Shown here: positions 18,556 through 29,590 of the stretch, piece by piece
Layout: every line of letters begins with the position of its first letter
How positions within the stretch are numbered: the first letter of the stretch is position 1
Program-made: the position numbers and the translations under genes
Notes under the pieces: generated by a model
The model's database searches: none
Told to the model about the DNA's origin: nothing
What the model saw: the letters and a program-made list of their open reading frames with translations, nothing else
Origin: Borrelia turcica IST7
GTDB lineage: Bacteria; Spirochaetota; Spirochaetia; Borreliales; Borreliaceae
Length of the DNA stretch: 64,000 nucleotides
Direction of reading: 5' to 3'
Assembly: GCF_003606285.1 (NCBI RefSeq)
Contig: NZ_CP028884.1
Coordinates: 1-64,000 of the forward strand

Positions 18556-19521
18556 ATGAAGAAAAAAAGGAACAAGTGGAAGAGAATAAAGCACAAGACT
18601 AGGTTTATTATACACATAATACTTAGAAAACGACTTAAAAATATCTTTAAAGATCCTAAACTAATACTGATTAGTACACTACAAATAACAATTGGTTCTC
18701 TTTTAATGGCAATATCTACAAATATTTTATATATACCACATGGTCTTTTGAGTGGAGGAATTGCTGGAATTGCTTTAATGCTTCATTACCTTTTAAGCTT
18801 CAACTTAGGACTCACAATATTCATCTTAAATATTCCACTATTCATTCTTGGAATCAAATTTTTAAACATAACATTTGTAATTCAAAGCTGGATTGCAATG
18901 GCTTTATATTCTATCATGGTAAACTATTCACAATTTTTGCAAGGTAAAATGCAACTTAATGACATGATGCTTGTATCTATCTTAGCAGGCCTCATATCAG
19001 GTCTTGGACTTGGTTTAATCTTTAGAGCAAAGGGATCCTCAGGGGGTTCAGACATAGTCTCTATGATCATTAAAGAAAAATATTCAATTAGTATTGGAAC
19101 TACAAACTTTCTTGTTAATCTTGCTGTATTATTAATTGCAGCTGTCTTTTTTAATGTCGAGATTGCTCTTTATACTTTAATTGCTTCTTTTGTAACATCT
19201 GTTATGACAGACAAGGCAAGCATAGGATTTGGCAATCAAAAAGCAATATTCATTATTTCAGATAAGGGGAAAGAAATATCTTATCTTATTACCAATAAAT
19301 TAAAAGTAGCAGCCACGCTAATTGACGGACAAGGTGCTTGGGCGGGAAATGATAAGACTATAGTTTTCATAGTGGTCCCCACAATACGTATGTCAAGAAT
19401 TAAATATATTTCTCAAAAGGTCGATCCCAACTGTTTCATTACAGTACTTAATACAAACGAAATAACCGGTGGTAAAAAAATTACAGAGTCAACTCAATCT
19501 AAACAAGATATTGAAACTTAA
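18556..19521 (+). CDS. YitT/DUF161 family membrane protein
   Basis: The 321-residue protein has a basic N-terminus (KKKRNKWKR) followed by five to six hydrophobic helices between about 40 and 230. The conserved loop RAKGSSGGSD and a C-terminal soluble DUF2179 domain (AATLIDGQGAWAGNDKTIVFIVVP) match the YitT family. The substrate is unknown. It is divergent from the rhodanese-like gene; no strong ribosome binding site is seen at ATG 18556. It overlaps the convergent pseudouridine synthase gene by 4 nt. It corresponds in order to BB0017. Confidence 0.88.
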   Translation: MKKKRNKWKRIKHKTRFIIHIILRKRLKNIFKDPKLILISTLQITIGSLLMAISTNILYIPHGLLSGGIAGIALMLHYLLSFNLGLTIFILNIPLFILGIKFLNITFVIQSWIAMALYSIMVNYSQFLQGKMQLNDMMLVSILAGLISGLGLGLIFRAKGSSGGSDIVSMIIKEKYSISIGTTNFLVNLAVLLIAAVFFNVEIALYTLIASFVTSVMTDKASIGFGNQKAIFIISDKGKEISYLITNKLKVAATLIDGQGAWAGNDKTIVFIVVPTIRMSRIKYISQKVDPNCFITVLNTNEITGGKKITESTQSKQDIET

Positions 19522-20498
19522 AACTCGTCTAAAAATTTAATAAAATTAAGAACAAGTACATCTAACTCTTTTTTACTATAAAAATTTGATAAAAAATCAA
19601 TAAATCTCTGCGGAAATTCTGAGACAAATTTTTTCAAAAAACCTTCTCTAATATTAATCTCAAGTTTGAAAGCATGAAGCATTAAAGATACATCCCTAAA
19701 ATCCCTATCCAACCTACTATAAATAACATCCCCTAATATTGGATGATTTAAATATTTCATATGAACTCTTAACTGATGCGTACGCCCCGTCTTAGGGCTT
19801 AAAGCTACTAAGGAATAATTCCCCATATTAATCAACACTCTATACTCAGTTAATGCCCTTTTACCTCTACTTTTATTTACACTAAACTTTTTTCTATCAT
19901 TTTTATCTCTATCTATAAAAGTATCAATAATACCAGCAGAACTTTTAAGATTACCCTTAACAATTGCAATGTAAACTTTCTTTACAACTCTTTCCTTAAA
20001 CTGTGTAGATAAAAAATTCAAAGTTGCTAGATTTTTAGCACAAATTAATACCCCAGATGTGTCTTTGTCTAGTCTATGCACAATTCCAGGCCTTACCTTA
20101 TCCTCTTTAAAATTATCCTCTAAATCTGATACATGATACAAAAGAAAATTTACAACAGTATTTTCCAACCTAGACATGCCAGGATGACTTAAAATACCTT
20201 GAGGTTTATTTACAACAATAAGATTTATATCTTCATAAATAATACTAATAGGTAATTTAAAAGGTCTTACATACTCTCTTAAATCAATTTCTTCATTAAA
20301 TTCTATTAATATTTTATCTCCTACAAAAACAGGTTTTGATAACTTTATTGAAACAAAAACATCACCATTGTTTTTAAAGGCAATTACTTCTCTTTTTTTA
20401 ATTTGACTTCTAGTAAAGATACAAAATTTTTCAGATAAATAAATATCCAGCCTTTGACAATCTTCCTTTACAACAAACTCTTCCTGAAGTTTTTTCAT
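19518..20498 (-). CDS. RluD-type 23S rRNA pseudouridine synthase
   Basis: The 326-residue protein has an N-terminal S4 RNA-binding domain (about 15-75) and an RluA/RluD catalytic domain. The catalytic Asp is D144 in HRLDKDTSG. The loop TGRTHQLRVHM is intact. It probably modifies helix 69 or another 23S site (RluD-like), but specificity within RluA/C/D cannot be settled by eye. The next upstream gene ends one base before its ATG, so the two are cotranscribed. Confidence 0.9.
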   Translation of the reverse strand: MKKLQEEFVVKEDCQRLDIYLSEKFCIFTRSQIKKREVIAFKNNGDVFVSIKLSKPVFVGDKILIEFNEEIDLREYVRPFKLPISIIYEDINLIVVNKPQGILSHPGMSRLENTVVNFLLYHVSDLEDNFKEDKVRPGIVHRLDKDTSGVLICAKNLATLNFLSTQFKERVVKKVYIAIVKGNLKSSAGIIDTFIDRDKNDRKKFSVNKSRGKRALTEYRVLINMGNYSLVALSPKTGRTHQLRVHMKYLNHPILGDVIYSRLDRDFRDVSLMLHAFKLEINIREGFLKKFVSEFPQRFIDFLSNFYSKKELDVLVLNFIKFLDEF

Positions 20499-21011
20499 TC
20501 AATAAATCAAACAATCAATCAACGCTATCATTAAAGACACTGCCAACCCAGCTGATGCTGATATCATAAATTTTTTAAAAGTTTCATCTTTAGAAAGCTT
20601 AAAACCACTTGAGAAAGGATATGGGAGATATTTTGAATCCATGCCATTATTAAAATAATAAGACAAATCAAAAAAAAACAAGCTTACCAGTAAAGCTATA
20701 GGAAAAGTACCAACACCTATTGCTGAAAATCTAAAAGCTCTCTTCCCCCAATTAGATTCAATAGTCTTTTCCACATTTAAAGTCTCATTTTCTTGAATAT
20801 TTTTATAAAGAAAATCATCCTCTCCTTTATCTTGAAGTTTAACAAAAATTTCATTATCAAAATTAATATTATTTTTGCTGGAAAAAATTTGATTTCCCAG
20901 CAAAAATTTTTGACTCAAATTCAAATAATCAACATCAAGTTTATAATAATCAAAAGAATTGGAATAGAGAATACAAATATTAAAAAGCAAAAATAAAAAT
21001 CTAACAATCAT
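20499..21011 (-). CDS. Hypothetical exported/membrane protein
   Basis: The 170-residue protein has an N-terminal hydrophobic signal (about 3-18) and two C-terminal hydrophobic helices (about 95-122 and 148-169), separated by a polar hydrophilic stretch. The middle (about 25-85) is Asn/Asp/Lys-rich. I recognise no family. It directly abuts the pseudouridine synthase gene on its 3' side and follows pfp by 11 nt, suggesting one leftward operon. It corresponds in order to BB0019. Confidence 0.7.
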   Translation of the reverse strand: MIVRFLFLLFNICILYSNSFDYYKLDVDYLNLSQKFLLGNQIFSSKNNINFDNEIFVKLQDKGEDDFLYKNIQENETLNVEKTIESNWGKRAFRFSAIGVGTFPIALLVSLFFFDLSYYFNNGMDSKYLPYPFSSGFKLSKDETFKKFMISASAGLAVSLMIALIDCLIY

Positions 21012-21022
21012 ATATATAATTT

Positions 21023-22708
<1,686 letters not shown>

Positions 22709-22753
22709 TTATCCTACTTATTATTAAATATTAAAATAATTAAGAATTAATAT

Positions 22754-23788
22754 CTATACGTGATTTAAAAATAAAGTAGCATCACCATAAGAGAAAAACT
22801 TATAATTCATCTCAACAGCTTCCCTGTAAGAACTAAATACAAAGTCTTTACCTCCAAATGAAGACACCAACATTAAAAGAGTTGATTCTGGTGTATGAAA
22901 ATTTGTAAAAAGCATATCAACAAATTTAAAGTCATAATTCTTCCCCGGATAAATAAAAAGATCTGTTTGTTGCTCGCCCCTCATAAAGTTGCTATTGTCA
23001 TAAGCTGACTCCAATGCCCTTAGGGTGGTGGTTCCAATAGCTAAAATTTTCTTACCTAAAGCCTTTGCCTTCTCAAGTCTAAGTGCAACAGAATCTTTTA
23101 TAAAAAATCTCTCAAAATGCATCTTATGTTCCTCTATTCTCTTTGTTCTTACAGGAAGAAAAGTTCCAAGGCCAACATGAAGAGTAATAAAATCATATTC
23201 AATCCTATTTTTATCTAATAAAGAAAAAAGTTCCCTACTAAAATGTAGCCCTGCCGTAGCTGAGGCTGTTGAACCTATATACTTTGAATAAATTGTACGA
23301 TAACGCTCCTCATCTTCTTTTTCATAATTTCTCTTAATATAAGGCGGTAAAGGAATAAGTCCATATTGTTCAAAATAAGATTCATCCACATTTTGATTAA
23401 ATTTAAGCGTAAACTCACTATCTGTCTTTGAAATTACTTGAGCTAATAAATCCTGAGGAAATTTATAGACTCTGCCAACATTTTGCCTCCTTGCCTTAGA
23501 AATCAGACATGTAAATATATCATCTGCTATTCTAGCTAGCATTAAAAATTCAACACTACCCCCATTATCTGTTTTGGCATATATTCTCGATTTTCTAACC
23601 CTCGAATCATTAAAAACTAAAAAAGTATTGCTATTAATATACTTCAATATATCATTTACAGAATGATCATGGTAAACTTTCTGATTACTAGGATCTAGAA
23701 CCATTAATCTTGATAAACCTCTTTTTTTACTTGGATGTTGTGCTATTAAATTAGATGGCAAATCAAAATAAAATTCCTTGGTATCCAT
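22754..23788 (-). CDS. queA: S-adenosylmethionine:tRNA ribosyltransferase-isomerase
   Basis: The enzyme of about 344 residues turns preQ1 in tRNA into epoxyqueuosine, using the ribosyl group of SAM. The start is set at ATG 23788 so the protein begins [11 protein letters not shown], matching the family; ATG 23803 is five codons earlier. Conserved segments include [31 protein letters not shown] and [15 protein letters not shown]. Its 5' end overlaps ruvB by 26 nt. The ruvA-ruvB-queA order is common in bacteria. The preQ1 source is probably import (see the DUF165 genes at 48-49 kb). Confidence 0.94.
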   Translation of the reverse strand: MDTKEFYFDLPSNLIAQHPSKKRGLSRLMVLDPSNQKVYHDHSVNDILKYINSNTFLVFNDSRVRKSRIYAKTDNGGSVEFLMLARIADDIFTCLISKARRQNVGRVYKFPQDLLAQVISKTDSEFTLKFNQNVDESYFEQYGLIPLPPYIKRNYEKEDEERYRTIYSKYIGSTASATAGLHFSRELFSLLDKNRIEYDFITLHVGLGTFLPVRTKRIEEHKMHFERFFIKDSVALRLEKAKALGKKILAIGTTTLRALESAYDNSNFMRGEQQTDLFIYPGKNYDFKFVDMLFTNFHTPESTLLMLVSSFGGKDFVFSSYREAVEMNYKFFSYGDATLFLNHV

Positions 23789-24824
23789 TTTGCTTCTCTT
23801 CACTTAAGTCATTATGTTCATTTTTATCCAAATTTAGATGAAAATACGCAAAGTCAGTAGCCTTGCGTCCTCTACTGGTTCTCTCAATTAAACCCTTTAA
23901 AATAAGATAAGGTTCATAAAAATCTTCAAGAGAATCAGCTGTTTCACCAACAGAAATTGCTAAAGTTTCAACACCAACAGGACCACCTTTAAATTTCAGT
24001 ATCAAACTCTTCAAAATATTTCTATCCTGCTCATCAAGTCCTTCTTTATCAATTTTTAACATCTCAAGCCCAGAACTTACAATATTTTCTGTAATCAATC
24101 CATAACCTCCAACTTGCGCAAAGTCTCTCATTCGCCTCAATATCCTATTTGCTACACGAGGCGTTCCCCTTGAGCTTCTTGCAAGAAGATATGCGGCCTT
24201 TTCTTCTAGTTTAACATTCAAAATAACAGAATTCCTCTTTATTATCTTTACAAGTTCTTCTTCATTATAAAGATCAAATCTAGACACAATGCCAAATCTT
24301 GCATAAAGAGGTGACGCCACTTTTCCTGGTTTTGTAGTAGCCCCAATCAAAGTGAACTTAGGAATAGGAATTCTTACAGTCCTTGCAGCAGGACCTTGTC
24401 CAATTATCCAGTCTATCTCATAATCTTCCATTGCAATATAAAGCATCTCTTCTATTACAGGTTTAAGTCTATGTATCTCATCAATAAATAAAACACTCTT
24501 ATCATCAAGAGTTGTTAAAATACCAACAATATCCTTTGGCTTATCAAGAGCCGGTGCTGAAGTCACCTTTATTATAGTGTTCATTTCAAAAGCAATAATA
24601 CTAGCAAGAGTAGTCTTACCCAAACCTGGAGGACCACTTAAAAAAACATGATCAAGCGCCTCATTTCTCTCCCTAGATGCTTTTATAAAAATATTTAAGT
24701 TTTCCTTGATGTGAGACTGTCCTGAAAAATCTCTAAGGGATTTCGGTCTAAGTTCACTCTCATTTCTGTCATACAGAAAATTTTTGTCAGAACTTAAAAA
24801 ATCAGATCCCTCTCCTAAATCCAT
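23763..24824 (-). CDS. ruvB: Holliday junction branch-migration ATPase RuvB
   Basis: The 353-residue AAA+ motor drives branch migration with RuvA. Walker A is GPPGLGKTT, Walker B is LFIDEIHR, sensor 1 is GATTKPG, and the Arg finger region is SPLYARFG. The C-terminal winged helix ends in [11 protein letters not shown]. Length is normal. It is cotranscribed with ruvA (38-nt gap) and overlaps queA. In Lyme Borrelia, ruvAB is needed for vlsE antigenic recombination. Confidence 0.97.
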   Translation of the reverse strand: MDLGEGSDFLSSDKNFLYDRNESELRPKSLRDFSGQSHIKENLNIFIKASRERNEALDHVFLSGPPGLGKTTLASIIAFEMNTIIKVTSAPALDKPKDIVGILTTLDDKSVLFIDEIHRLKPVIEEMLYIAMEDYEIDWIIGQGPAARTVRIPIPKFTLIGATTKPGKVASPLYARFGIVSRFDLYNEEELVKIIKRNSVILNVKLEEKAAYLLARSSRGTPRVANRILRRMRDFAQVGGYGLITENIVSSGLEMLKIDKEGLDEQDRNILKSLILKFKGGPVGVETLAISVGETADSLEDFYEPYLILKGLIERTSRGRKATDFAYFHLNLDKNEHNDLSEEKQNGYQGILF

Positions 24825-24861
24825 CTATAAGCCCCCTTCTCTAAATATTTGCTAAATAAAA

Positions 24862-25452
24862 TTAACTTGAAAGTCTTTTTAAGGTTTCTCCGAATAAAAA
24901 TTGCTCCTGATCTTCTTCTCTTAACATCAAAAATTCATCAGTAGACAAAACTTCTCTTATCTTAATCACAACAAGCTTCCTATCAAAACCCATATTAACA
25001 ATTGATTGTTCAAGGTCCTTAAATTTAAATATATCTGAACTCAATTCATCAGATTTAACAAGTTTCCCTCTAAGTTTTAAAAATATTTTACCTGCTGTCT
25101 TGTTTCCAATGCCTTTAACTTTAGAAATAAGTTTCACATCTTCCCTTTCAATTGCATCTCTAAATTCACTGTATTTAATGCCTGACAGTATCCTTAAAGC
25201 TGCCCTTGGCCCTATTCCGTCTACACTAATAAGCTCTTCAAAAATTTCTCTCTCCTCTGTATTTGCAAAACCAAAAAGTTTAATTTCGTCTTCCCTTAAA
25301 TGAAGATAAATTAATACCTCAGCATCTTCTAGTAAGTTCAATTCTGTCATACAAAAAGAACTAACTAAAATCTCAAATTCAAAGGGAAGTGCTACAATAA
25401 CAACACTGGATTCTCTTTTCTCGATAATTTTACCATAAATCTTGTTTATCAT
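24862..25452 (-). CDS. ruvA: Holliday junction DNA-binding protein RuvA
   Basis: The 196-residue protein tetramerises on four-way junctions. An N-terminal OB fold (about 1-65) is followed by two helix-hairpin-helix motifs: VDGIGPRAALRIL and VKGIGNKTAGKI. A C-terminal RuvB-binding domain includes NMGFDRKLV. The ATG is only 8 nt from a minus-strand TATAAT (25466-25461) and has no ribosome binding site, so its mRNA may be leaderless. It is first in ruvA-ruvB-queA. Confidence 0.96.
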   Translation of the reverse strand: MINKIYGKIIEKRESSVVIVALPFEFEILVSSFCMTELNLLEDAEVLIYLHLREDEIKLFGFANTEEREIFEELISVDGIGPRAALRILSGIKYSEFRDAIEREDVKLISKVKGIGNKTAGKIFLKLRGKLVKSDELSSDIFKFKDLEQSIVNMGFDRKLVVIKIREVLSTDEFLMLREEDQEQFLFGETLKRLSS

Positions 25453-25460
25453 AGAATTAA

Positions 25461-25466
25461 ATTATA
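25461..25466 (-). promoter_or_regulatory. -10 element of ruvA
   Basis: TATAAT reads on the minus strand at 25466-25461. The expected start of transcription is about 25454, two bases from the ATG. No strong -35 hexamer is seen. Confidence 0.5.
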
Positions 25467-25538
25467 ATACATCAAAAACTTAAATTTATCTTATTTCTAT
25501 TAACTAATTAGTATAAAATGAGATAAAGAGGTCGCGTT

Positions 25539-26720
25539 ATGAAAAATAAATTTAGTGCTAGATACTCTATTTATATATTACTCTTGTTAAGCTTACCACT
25601 AAACTTAGAGGCAAAAATCAACAAATTAAAAGTTCCAAATGGATTTCAAGTTGAAATATTTATAAACAACATTGAAAAACCTCGGGGACTTACAAGTGAT
25701 GATGAAGGCAATATTTTTATAGGATCTTCAAGTAATTTTGCTTATTTAATCACAAAAAGCAAAAATATTTACACCATTGCTTCAAACCTTCAAAAACCAA
25801 TAGGCATTTCTTACTTTAACAACAAATTATACATCTCATCGGTAAACAAAATTTACGTTGTTCAAGATGTAGAAAAAGAGATAAACAATACTGTAAATGC
25901 CAATCAACCATATAAATGGAAAATGGAAGAGTTTGTTATTTTACCAGACACAAATTCAAAAATACATGCTGGCAGATATATTAAGGTAGACAAAAGGAAT
26001 GAAAATTTAATAGTTAATATTGGATCTCCTAGCAACGCTAGAATTCCTAAGGAAGAACATGAAGCCGTCTTGCTAGGTATTAATCTTGCAACTAAAGAAA
26101 AAAATATAGTAGAGTATGGCGTTAGAAATTCAGTAGGATTTGATTTTCACCCAATTGATAACTATCTCTATTTTAGTGATAATGGAAGAGATCACTTAGG
26201 TGATAATTTACCACCAGACGAGATTAATTTAGTATCCAAATATGGTGAACATTTTGGATTTCCATATGTGTTTGGTAAAAATAGAAAAGATCCCTCCTTT
26301 TTCCTTAAAGCTCCTAAAAATATTGATTTTACACCTGCTATTTATGAACTACCTGCTCATGTAGCGCCACTTGGAATACATTTTTACAAGGGGAATATGT
26401 TTCCAAGCGAATATAAAAATAAATTATTTATTGCCGAACACGGATCATGGAATAGTACAGTTCCTGTTGGATACAGAATAACAACACTAGACATCAATTC
26501 AAATACAAAAACTGTAACAAATTATAAGATATTCTTAGAAGGTCTTTTAACCTCCGATGGTTCTAAAATAGGAAGACCTGTTGACATTATCACTTACTGG
26601 GATGGTTCAATTTTATTCTCAGATGACTTTGGAAACAAAATCTACGGATATACTACAACTAATTATAATTGCCATGACAAAGTGCAAGTGCAAGTGCATC
26701 ACTACTATGATCACTATTAA
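25539..26720 (+). CDS. PQQ/sorbosone-dehydrogenase-like beta-propeller protein
   Basis: The 393-residue exported protein has a signal peptide (about 1-25, ending LEA) and a propeller typical of the glucose/sorbosone dehydrogenase family: GLTSDDEGNIFIGS, HAGRYIKVDK, RNSVGFDFHP, LYFSDNGRDHLGD, PDEINLV and GSILFSDDFGNKIYGY. Whether it binds PQQ is unknown. The last 15 or so residues (rich in Val, Gln, His and Tyr) look unrelated to the family, because the 3' 62 nt lie antisense to the ruvC active-site codons. AGAGGT precedes the ATG. It corresponds in order to BB0024. Confidence 0.82.
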   Translation: MKNKFSARYSIYILLLLSLPLNLEAKINKLKVPNGFQVEIFINNIEKPRGLTSDDEGNIFIGSSSNFAYLITKSKNIYTIASNLQKPIGISYFNNKLYISSVNKIYVVQDVEKEINNTVNANQPYKWKMEEFVILPDTNSKIHAGRYIKVDKRNENLIVNIGSPSNARIPKEEHEAVLLGINLATKEKNIVEYGVRNSVGFDFHPIDNYLYFSDNGRDHLGDNLPPDEINLVSKYGEHFGFPYVFGKNRKDPSFFLKAPKNIDFTPAIYELPAHVAPLGIHFYKGNMFPSEYKNKLFIAEHGSWNSTVPVGYRITTLDINSNTKTVTNYKIFLEGLLTSDGSKIGRPVDIITYWDGSILFSDDFGNKIYGYTTTNYNCHDKVQVQVHHYYDHY

Positions 26721-27132
26721 AAACAAAATCTGACTTTATTCCAAGTAAAATACGCATCATATATTTTACTTGTATCTTTTTAAGCCTTCCAAATCCAGAA
26801 ATTGCATTTTTAACTTGTATTGGAGTGTATGCATGAAAATCTATATTTTTTAAAGCAAGAGTTAAAATAATAGCTCCTCTAGCCTCAGCTATTCCTATTG
26901 CCGTTTTTTTATTTTTAGCAAAATAAATATCTTCAACACTTGCAACATCAGGATTAAACTTATCAATAATTAAAACAAGTTCTTCAGAAATCAACTTTAT
27001 TCTATCTTTTAAAGACATAGAAGAATTAGTTATAATTGTCCCATCTAGAACATATACATACCTACTTCCTCTCTTATCTAAAATTCCCCAACCAACATTA
27101 GCAAGACCAGGGTCAATACCCAATATTCTCAT
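26659..27132 (-). CDS. ruvC: Holliday junction resolvase RuvC
   Basis: The 157-residue endonuclease cuts four-way junctions loaded by RuvAB. The acidic active site is complete: Asp7 in GIDPG, Glu67 in SVEDIYF, and His142-x-x-Asp145 in DHSSDALALA, matching E. coli D7/E66/H138/D141. It is slightly shorter than E. coli RuvC (173). It follows yebC by 25 nt and precedes ruvAB, with one opposite-strand gene between; yebC-ruvC-ruvAB is the classic bacterial order. As I recall, no RuvC is known in B. burgdorferi, so it may be a retained ancestral gene here. The 3' 62 nt overlap the sugar-dehydrogenase-like gene in antisense. Confidence 0.93.
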   Translation of the reverse strand: MRILGIDPGLANVGWGILDKRGSRYVYVLDGTIITNSSMSLKDRIKLISEELVLIIDKFNPDVASVEDIYFAKNKKTAIGIAEARGAIILTLALKNIDFHAYTPIQVKNAISGFGRLKKIQVKYMMRILLGIKSDFVFNSDHSSDALALALCHGNYN

Positions 27133-27157
27133 TTAAATTTCAAAATTAAGCAGCAAA

Positions 27158-27889
27158 TTAATCAAACTCATCACAATCTTCCAAGTTATGAACAACTTCC
27201 TGTACATCATCAAAATCTTCCAATTTTTCAACAAGAGTAAGTATTTTATCCATCTGATCTTTATTCAAAGAAATTTTATTCTCAGGCATAAGAACAATCT
27301 CTGCCATCTCTTCTTCAAACTTAGTTTTTAAAACAGATAAAACAGTTTCAAAATTTTCAGCACTTGTTATTACCTCTACCTCAGATCCTTCACTCAAAAT
27401 ATCTTCTGCCCCTGCTTCTAATGCAAGTTCCATTACTTCATCTTCAGAATATTTATCTAGACTATAAGAAATCAACCCTTTCCTGTGAAACATATAAGAT
27501 ACAGAACCAGGAGCCCCAAGAGAACCACCACCCTTTGTAAGAACGCTCCTTACATCACTCGCTGTCCTATTTTTATTATCAGTCAAGCACATAATCATTA
27601 AAGCTACCCCATGAGGAGCATACGCTTCATAAGTAAGTTCAAAATACTCATCACCTGTATTATCGCCAATACCTTTTTTAATCGCTTTTTCAATATTATC
27701 TTTAGGCATATTAGATATTCTTGCCTTATTAACAGCAACTCTTAATCTAGGATTAGAATCAATTTCACCTCCACCCATCTTGGCAGCAATACTTATTTCC
27801 CTAATCAATTTAGTAAAAATTTTATTTCTCTTAGCATCAAGAGCACCTTTTTTCCTCTTTATAGTTGACCATTTACTATGTCCAGACAT
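27158..27889 (-). CDS. yebC: YebC/PmpR family protein
   Basis: The 243-residue protein begins with the diagnostic SGHSKWSTIKRKKGALDAKR and contains KDNIEKAIKKG, EAYAPHGVA and GGSLGAPGSVSYMF. Family members bind DNA as transcriptional regulators and/or help ribosomes through proline-rich stretches. It starts one base after the folD stop and is followed by ruvC, giving the operon folD-yebC-ruvC. It corresponds in order to BB0025. Confidence 0.95.
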   Translation of the reverse strand: MSGHSKWSTIKRKKGALDAKRNKIFTKLIREISIAAKMGGGEIDSNPRLRVAVNKARISNMPKDNIEKAIKKGIGDNTGDEYFELTYEAYAPHGVALMIMCLTDNKNRTASDVRSVLTKGGGSLGAPGSVSYMFHRKGLISYSLDKYSEDEVMELALEAGAEDILSEGSEVEVITSAENFETVLSVLKTKFEEEMAEIVLMPENKISLNKDQMDKILTLVEKLEDFDDVQEVVHNLEDCDEFD

Positions 27890-28795
27890 TCAAACCTCCA
27901 CCAACTTTTCCAGTTTTTCCAAAACATCAAACTTACCATGACTAATCAAATGTGCTTTAATTGTATTAAACATTAACATAAGCACTGTCACAGGACCAAT
28001 TCCACCTCTTACAGGAGTAATAAATTTAACATGATCCTTTATTGACTCAAAGTCTGCATCTCCAGCCAAAACATTACTACCCTCCATTTCTACTTCAGAA
28101 ATACCAATATCAATAACATAAGGACTTCCAGAAATCATATTCAAATCAATTAACTTAGGCTTTCCAACAGCAGAAATAATAATATCTGCTTGTCTCACAT
28201 AAACATCCAAATAAGTACTTTTACTATGACATGTAATTACAGTTGCATTATAAGGCTTACAAGAAAGCAAAATAGAAATAGGCCGTCCTACAAGAGAACT
28301 TCTTCCAATCACAACAACAGTCTTACCAGAAGTTTCTATTTTCTCGTCAAATAAAACTTTAAGCACAGCAAGAGCTGTACAAGGAATAAATCCTTTTTTG
28401 TCACCCAACACTAATTTACCTAAATTAACAGCAGAAAGTCCATCTACATCCTTTGTATGTACTATTTTGTTTAAAACCATATTTACATTTATTTCACCTA
28501 AAAGAGGTAACTGAACAATAATTCCATCGGTATCTTTATTCAAATTCTCAGCTTCAATCAACTGCAAAATATTCTCCTGTTCTGTGTTATTAACCAACTT
28601 AAGAACACAAAAATTAATACCAATCTCTTTTGATACTCTTTCTTTAATAGACACATAAAGCTTACTTGCAGGATTATCGTTTGCCAAAATAACTTTTAAA
28701 GAAATCTTATTTACCAAATCATATTCTGTTAAAAATTTTTTCAATAACAAATAATATTTCCCTGCAAAAAGTTTACCATCAAAAACATTGGTCAA
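27890..28795 (-). CDS. folD: Methylenetetrahydrofolate dehydrogenase/cyclohydrolase
   Basis: The protein of about 301 residues is bifunctional in one-carbon folate metabolism. It has YVSIKERVSKEIGI (with the catalytic Lys), DGIIVQLPL, KDVDGL, VVIGRSSLVGRP (the NADP fold) and TPVRGGIGPVT (usually PGGVGP). I place the start at the TTG codon at 28795, because TGGAGG lies 7 nt upstream and the resulting N-terminus MTNVFDGK aligns with the family. A TTG nine codons earlier (28822) lacks such a site. It is the first gene of folD-yebC-ruvC. Confidence 0.93.
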   Translation of the reverse strand: MTNVFDGKLFAGKYYLLLKKFLTEYDLVNKISLKVILANDNPASKLYVSIKERVSKEIGINFCVLKLVNNTEQENILQLIEAENLNKDTDGIIVQLPLLGEINVNMVLNKIVHTKDVDGLSAVNLGKLVLGDKKGFIPCTALAVLKVLFDEKIETSGKTVVVIGRSSLVGRPISILLSCKPYNATVITCHSKSTYLDVYVRQADIIISAVGKPKLIDLNMISGSPYVIDIGISEVEMEGSNVLAGDADFESIKDHVKFITPVRGGIGPVTVLMLMFNTIKAHLISHGKFDVLEKLEKLVEV

Positions 28796-28947
28796 ATCAT
28801 AACCTCCACTCAAATTAGTCAAATATTATACATTATACTTATATTGTAAATGTAAATAAAAATCAATTTGCAAAAGAATGAATTGTAATAATACCTTTTT
28901 TTAAATATAATAACTGTAACTAACGAGTTTTTGAAAAATGGAGAATA

Positions 28948-29583
28948 ATGAAAAAGAACCTTTTAGTTGGCTTAATCTCGCTATTCTTGTTAAGTACAAA
29001 TATGCCAAAAATTGAGGCATATTCAATTGATAGAAATGGAAATTCTGTTATCGGGGTAGATTTAAGCTTAGGTATACCTCTTTTTTATAATGATTTATCA
29101 AAAATTTTTCCTTCCAATTTGTATCCTGGAGGAATCGGAGCTCTTAAATATCAATATCACATATTAAGTAACTTATCTATGGGACTTGAACTTAGATACT
29201 TGTTCAATTTTGACATTAATCACTCATTTAACTTGCTCAACCCAGACTCTGGTATAGGTAAAACACTTAGTATAGTACCTATTACATTTTTAATAAACTA
29301 CGTGCTTGATATTGGAGAACTTTTTCAAATACCCATATTTTCAAATATAGGATTTTCTCTTAACTCTTACGGAGACAAAAGTGATAATATCTCAAATTTA
29401 AGAACTTTTGATGCAATGCCTATTCTTTCAATTGGTTCTGGTATCCTGTGGAACTTCAACTATAAATGGGCTTTTGGTTTTACAACTGCATGGTGGACAA
29501 TGTTTGAATTTGGGAACTCAGCTAAAACAGGACACTTTTTATTAGTTTCTCTCTCGGTAACAGTAAATGTAAATAAATTGTAG
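28948..29583 (+). CDS. Exported, outer-membrane-barrel-like protein
   Basis: The 211-residue protein has a clear signal peptide (about 1-25, NMPKIEA). The mature part alternates hydrophobic and polar residues with Gly and aromatic residues (GIGALKYQYHILSNLSMGLELRY, WNFNYKWAFGFTTAWW), and ends in a strand (LVSLSVTVNVNKL). This suggests a small beta-barrel in the outer membrane, but it is not homology to a named family. TGGAG precedes the ATG. It lies 7 nt from the following lipoprotein gene. It corresponds in order to BB0027. Confidence 0.7.
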   Translation: MKKNLLVGLISLFLLSTNMPKIEAYSIDRNGNSVIGVDLSLGIPLFYNDLSKIFPSNLYPGGIGALKYQYHILSNLSMGLELRYLFNFDINHSFNLLNPDSGIGKTLSIVPITFLINYVLDIGELFQIPIFSNIGFSLNSYGDKSDNISNLRTFDAMPILSIGSGILWNFNYKWAFGFTTAWWTMFEFGNSAKTGHFLLVSLSVTVNVNKL

Positions 29584-29590
29584 GTTTAAT

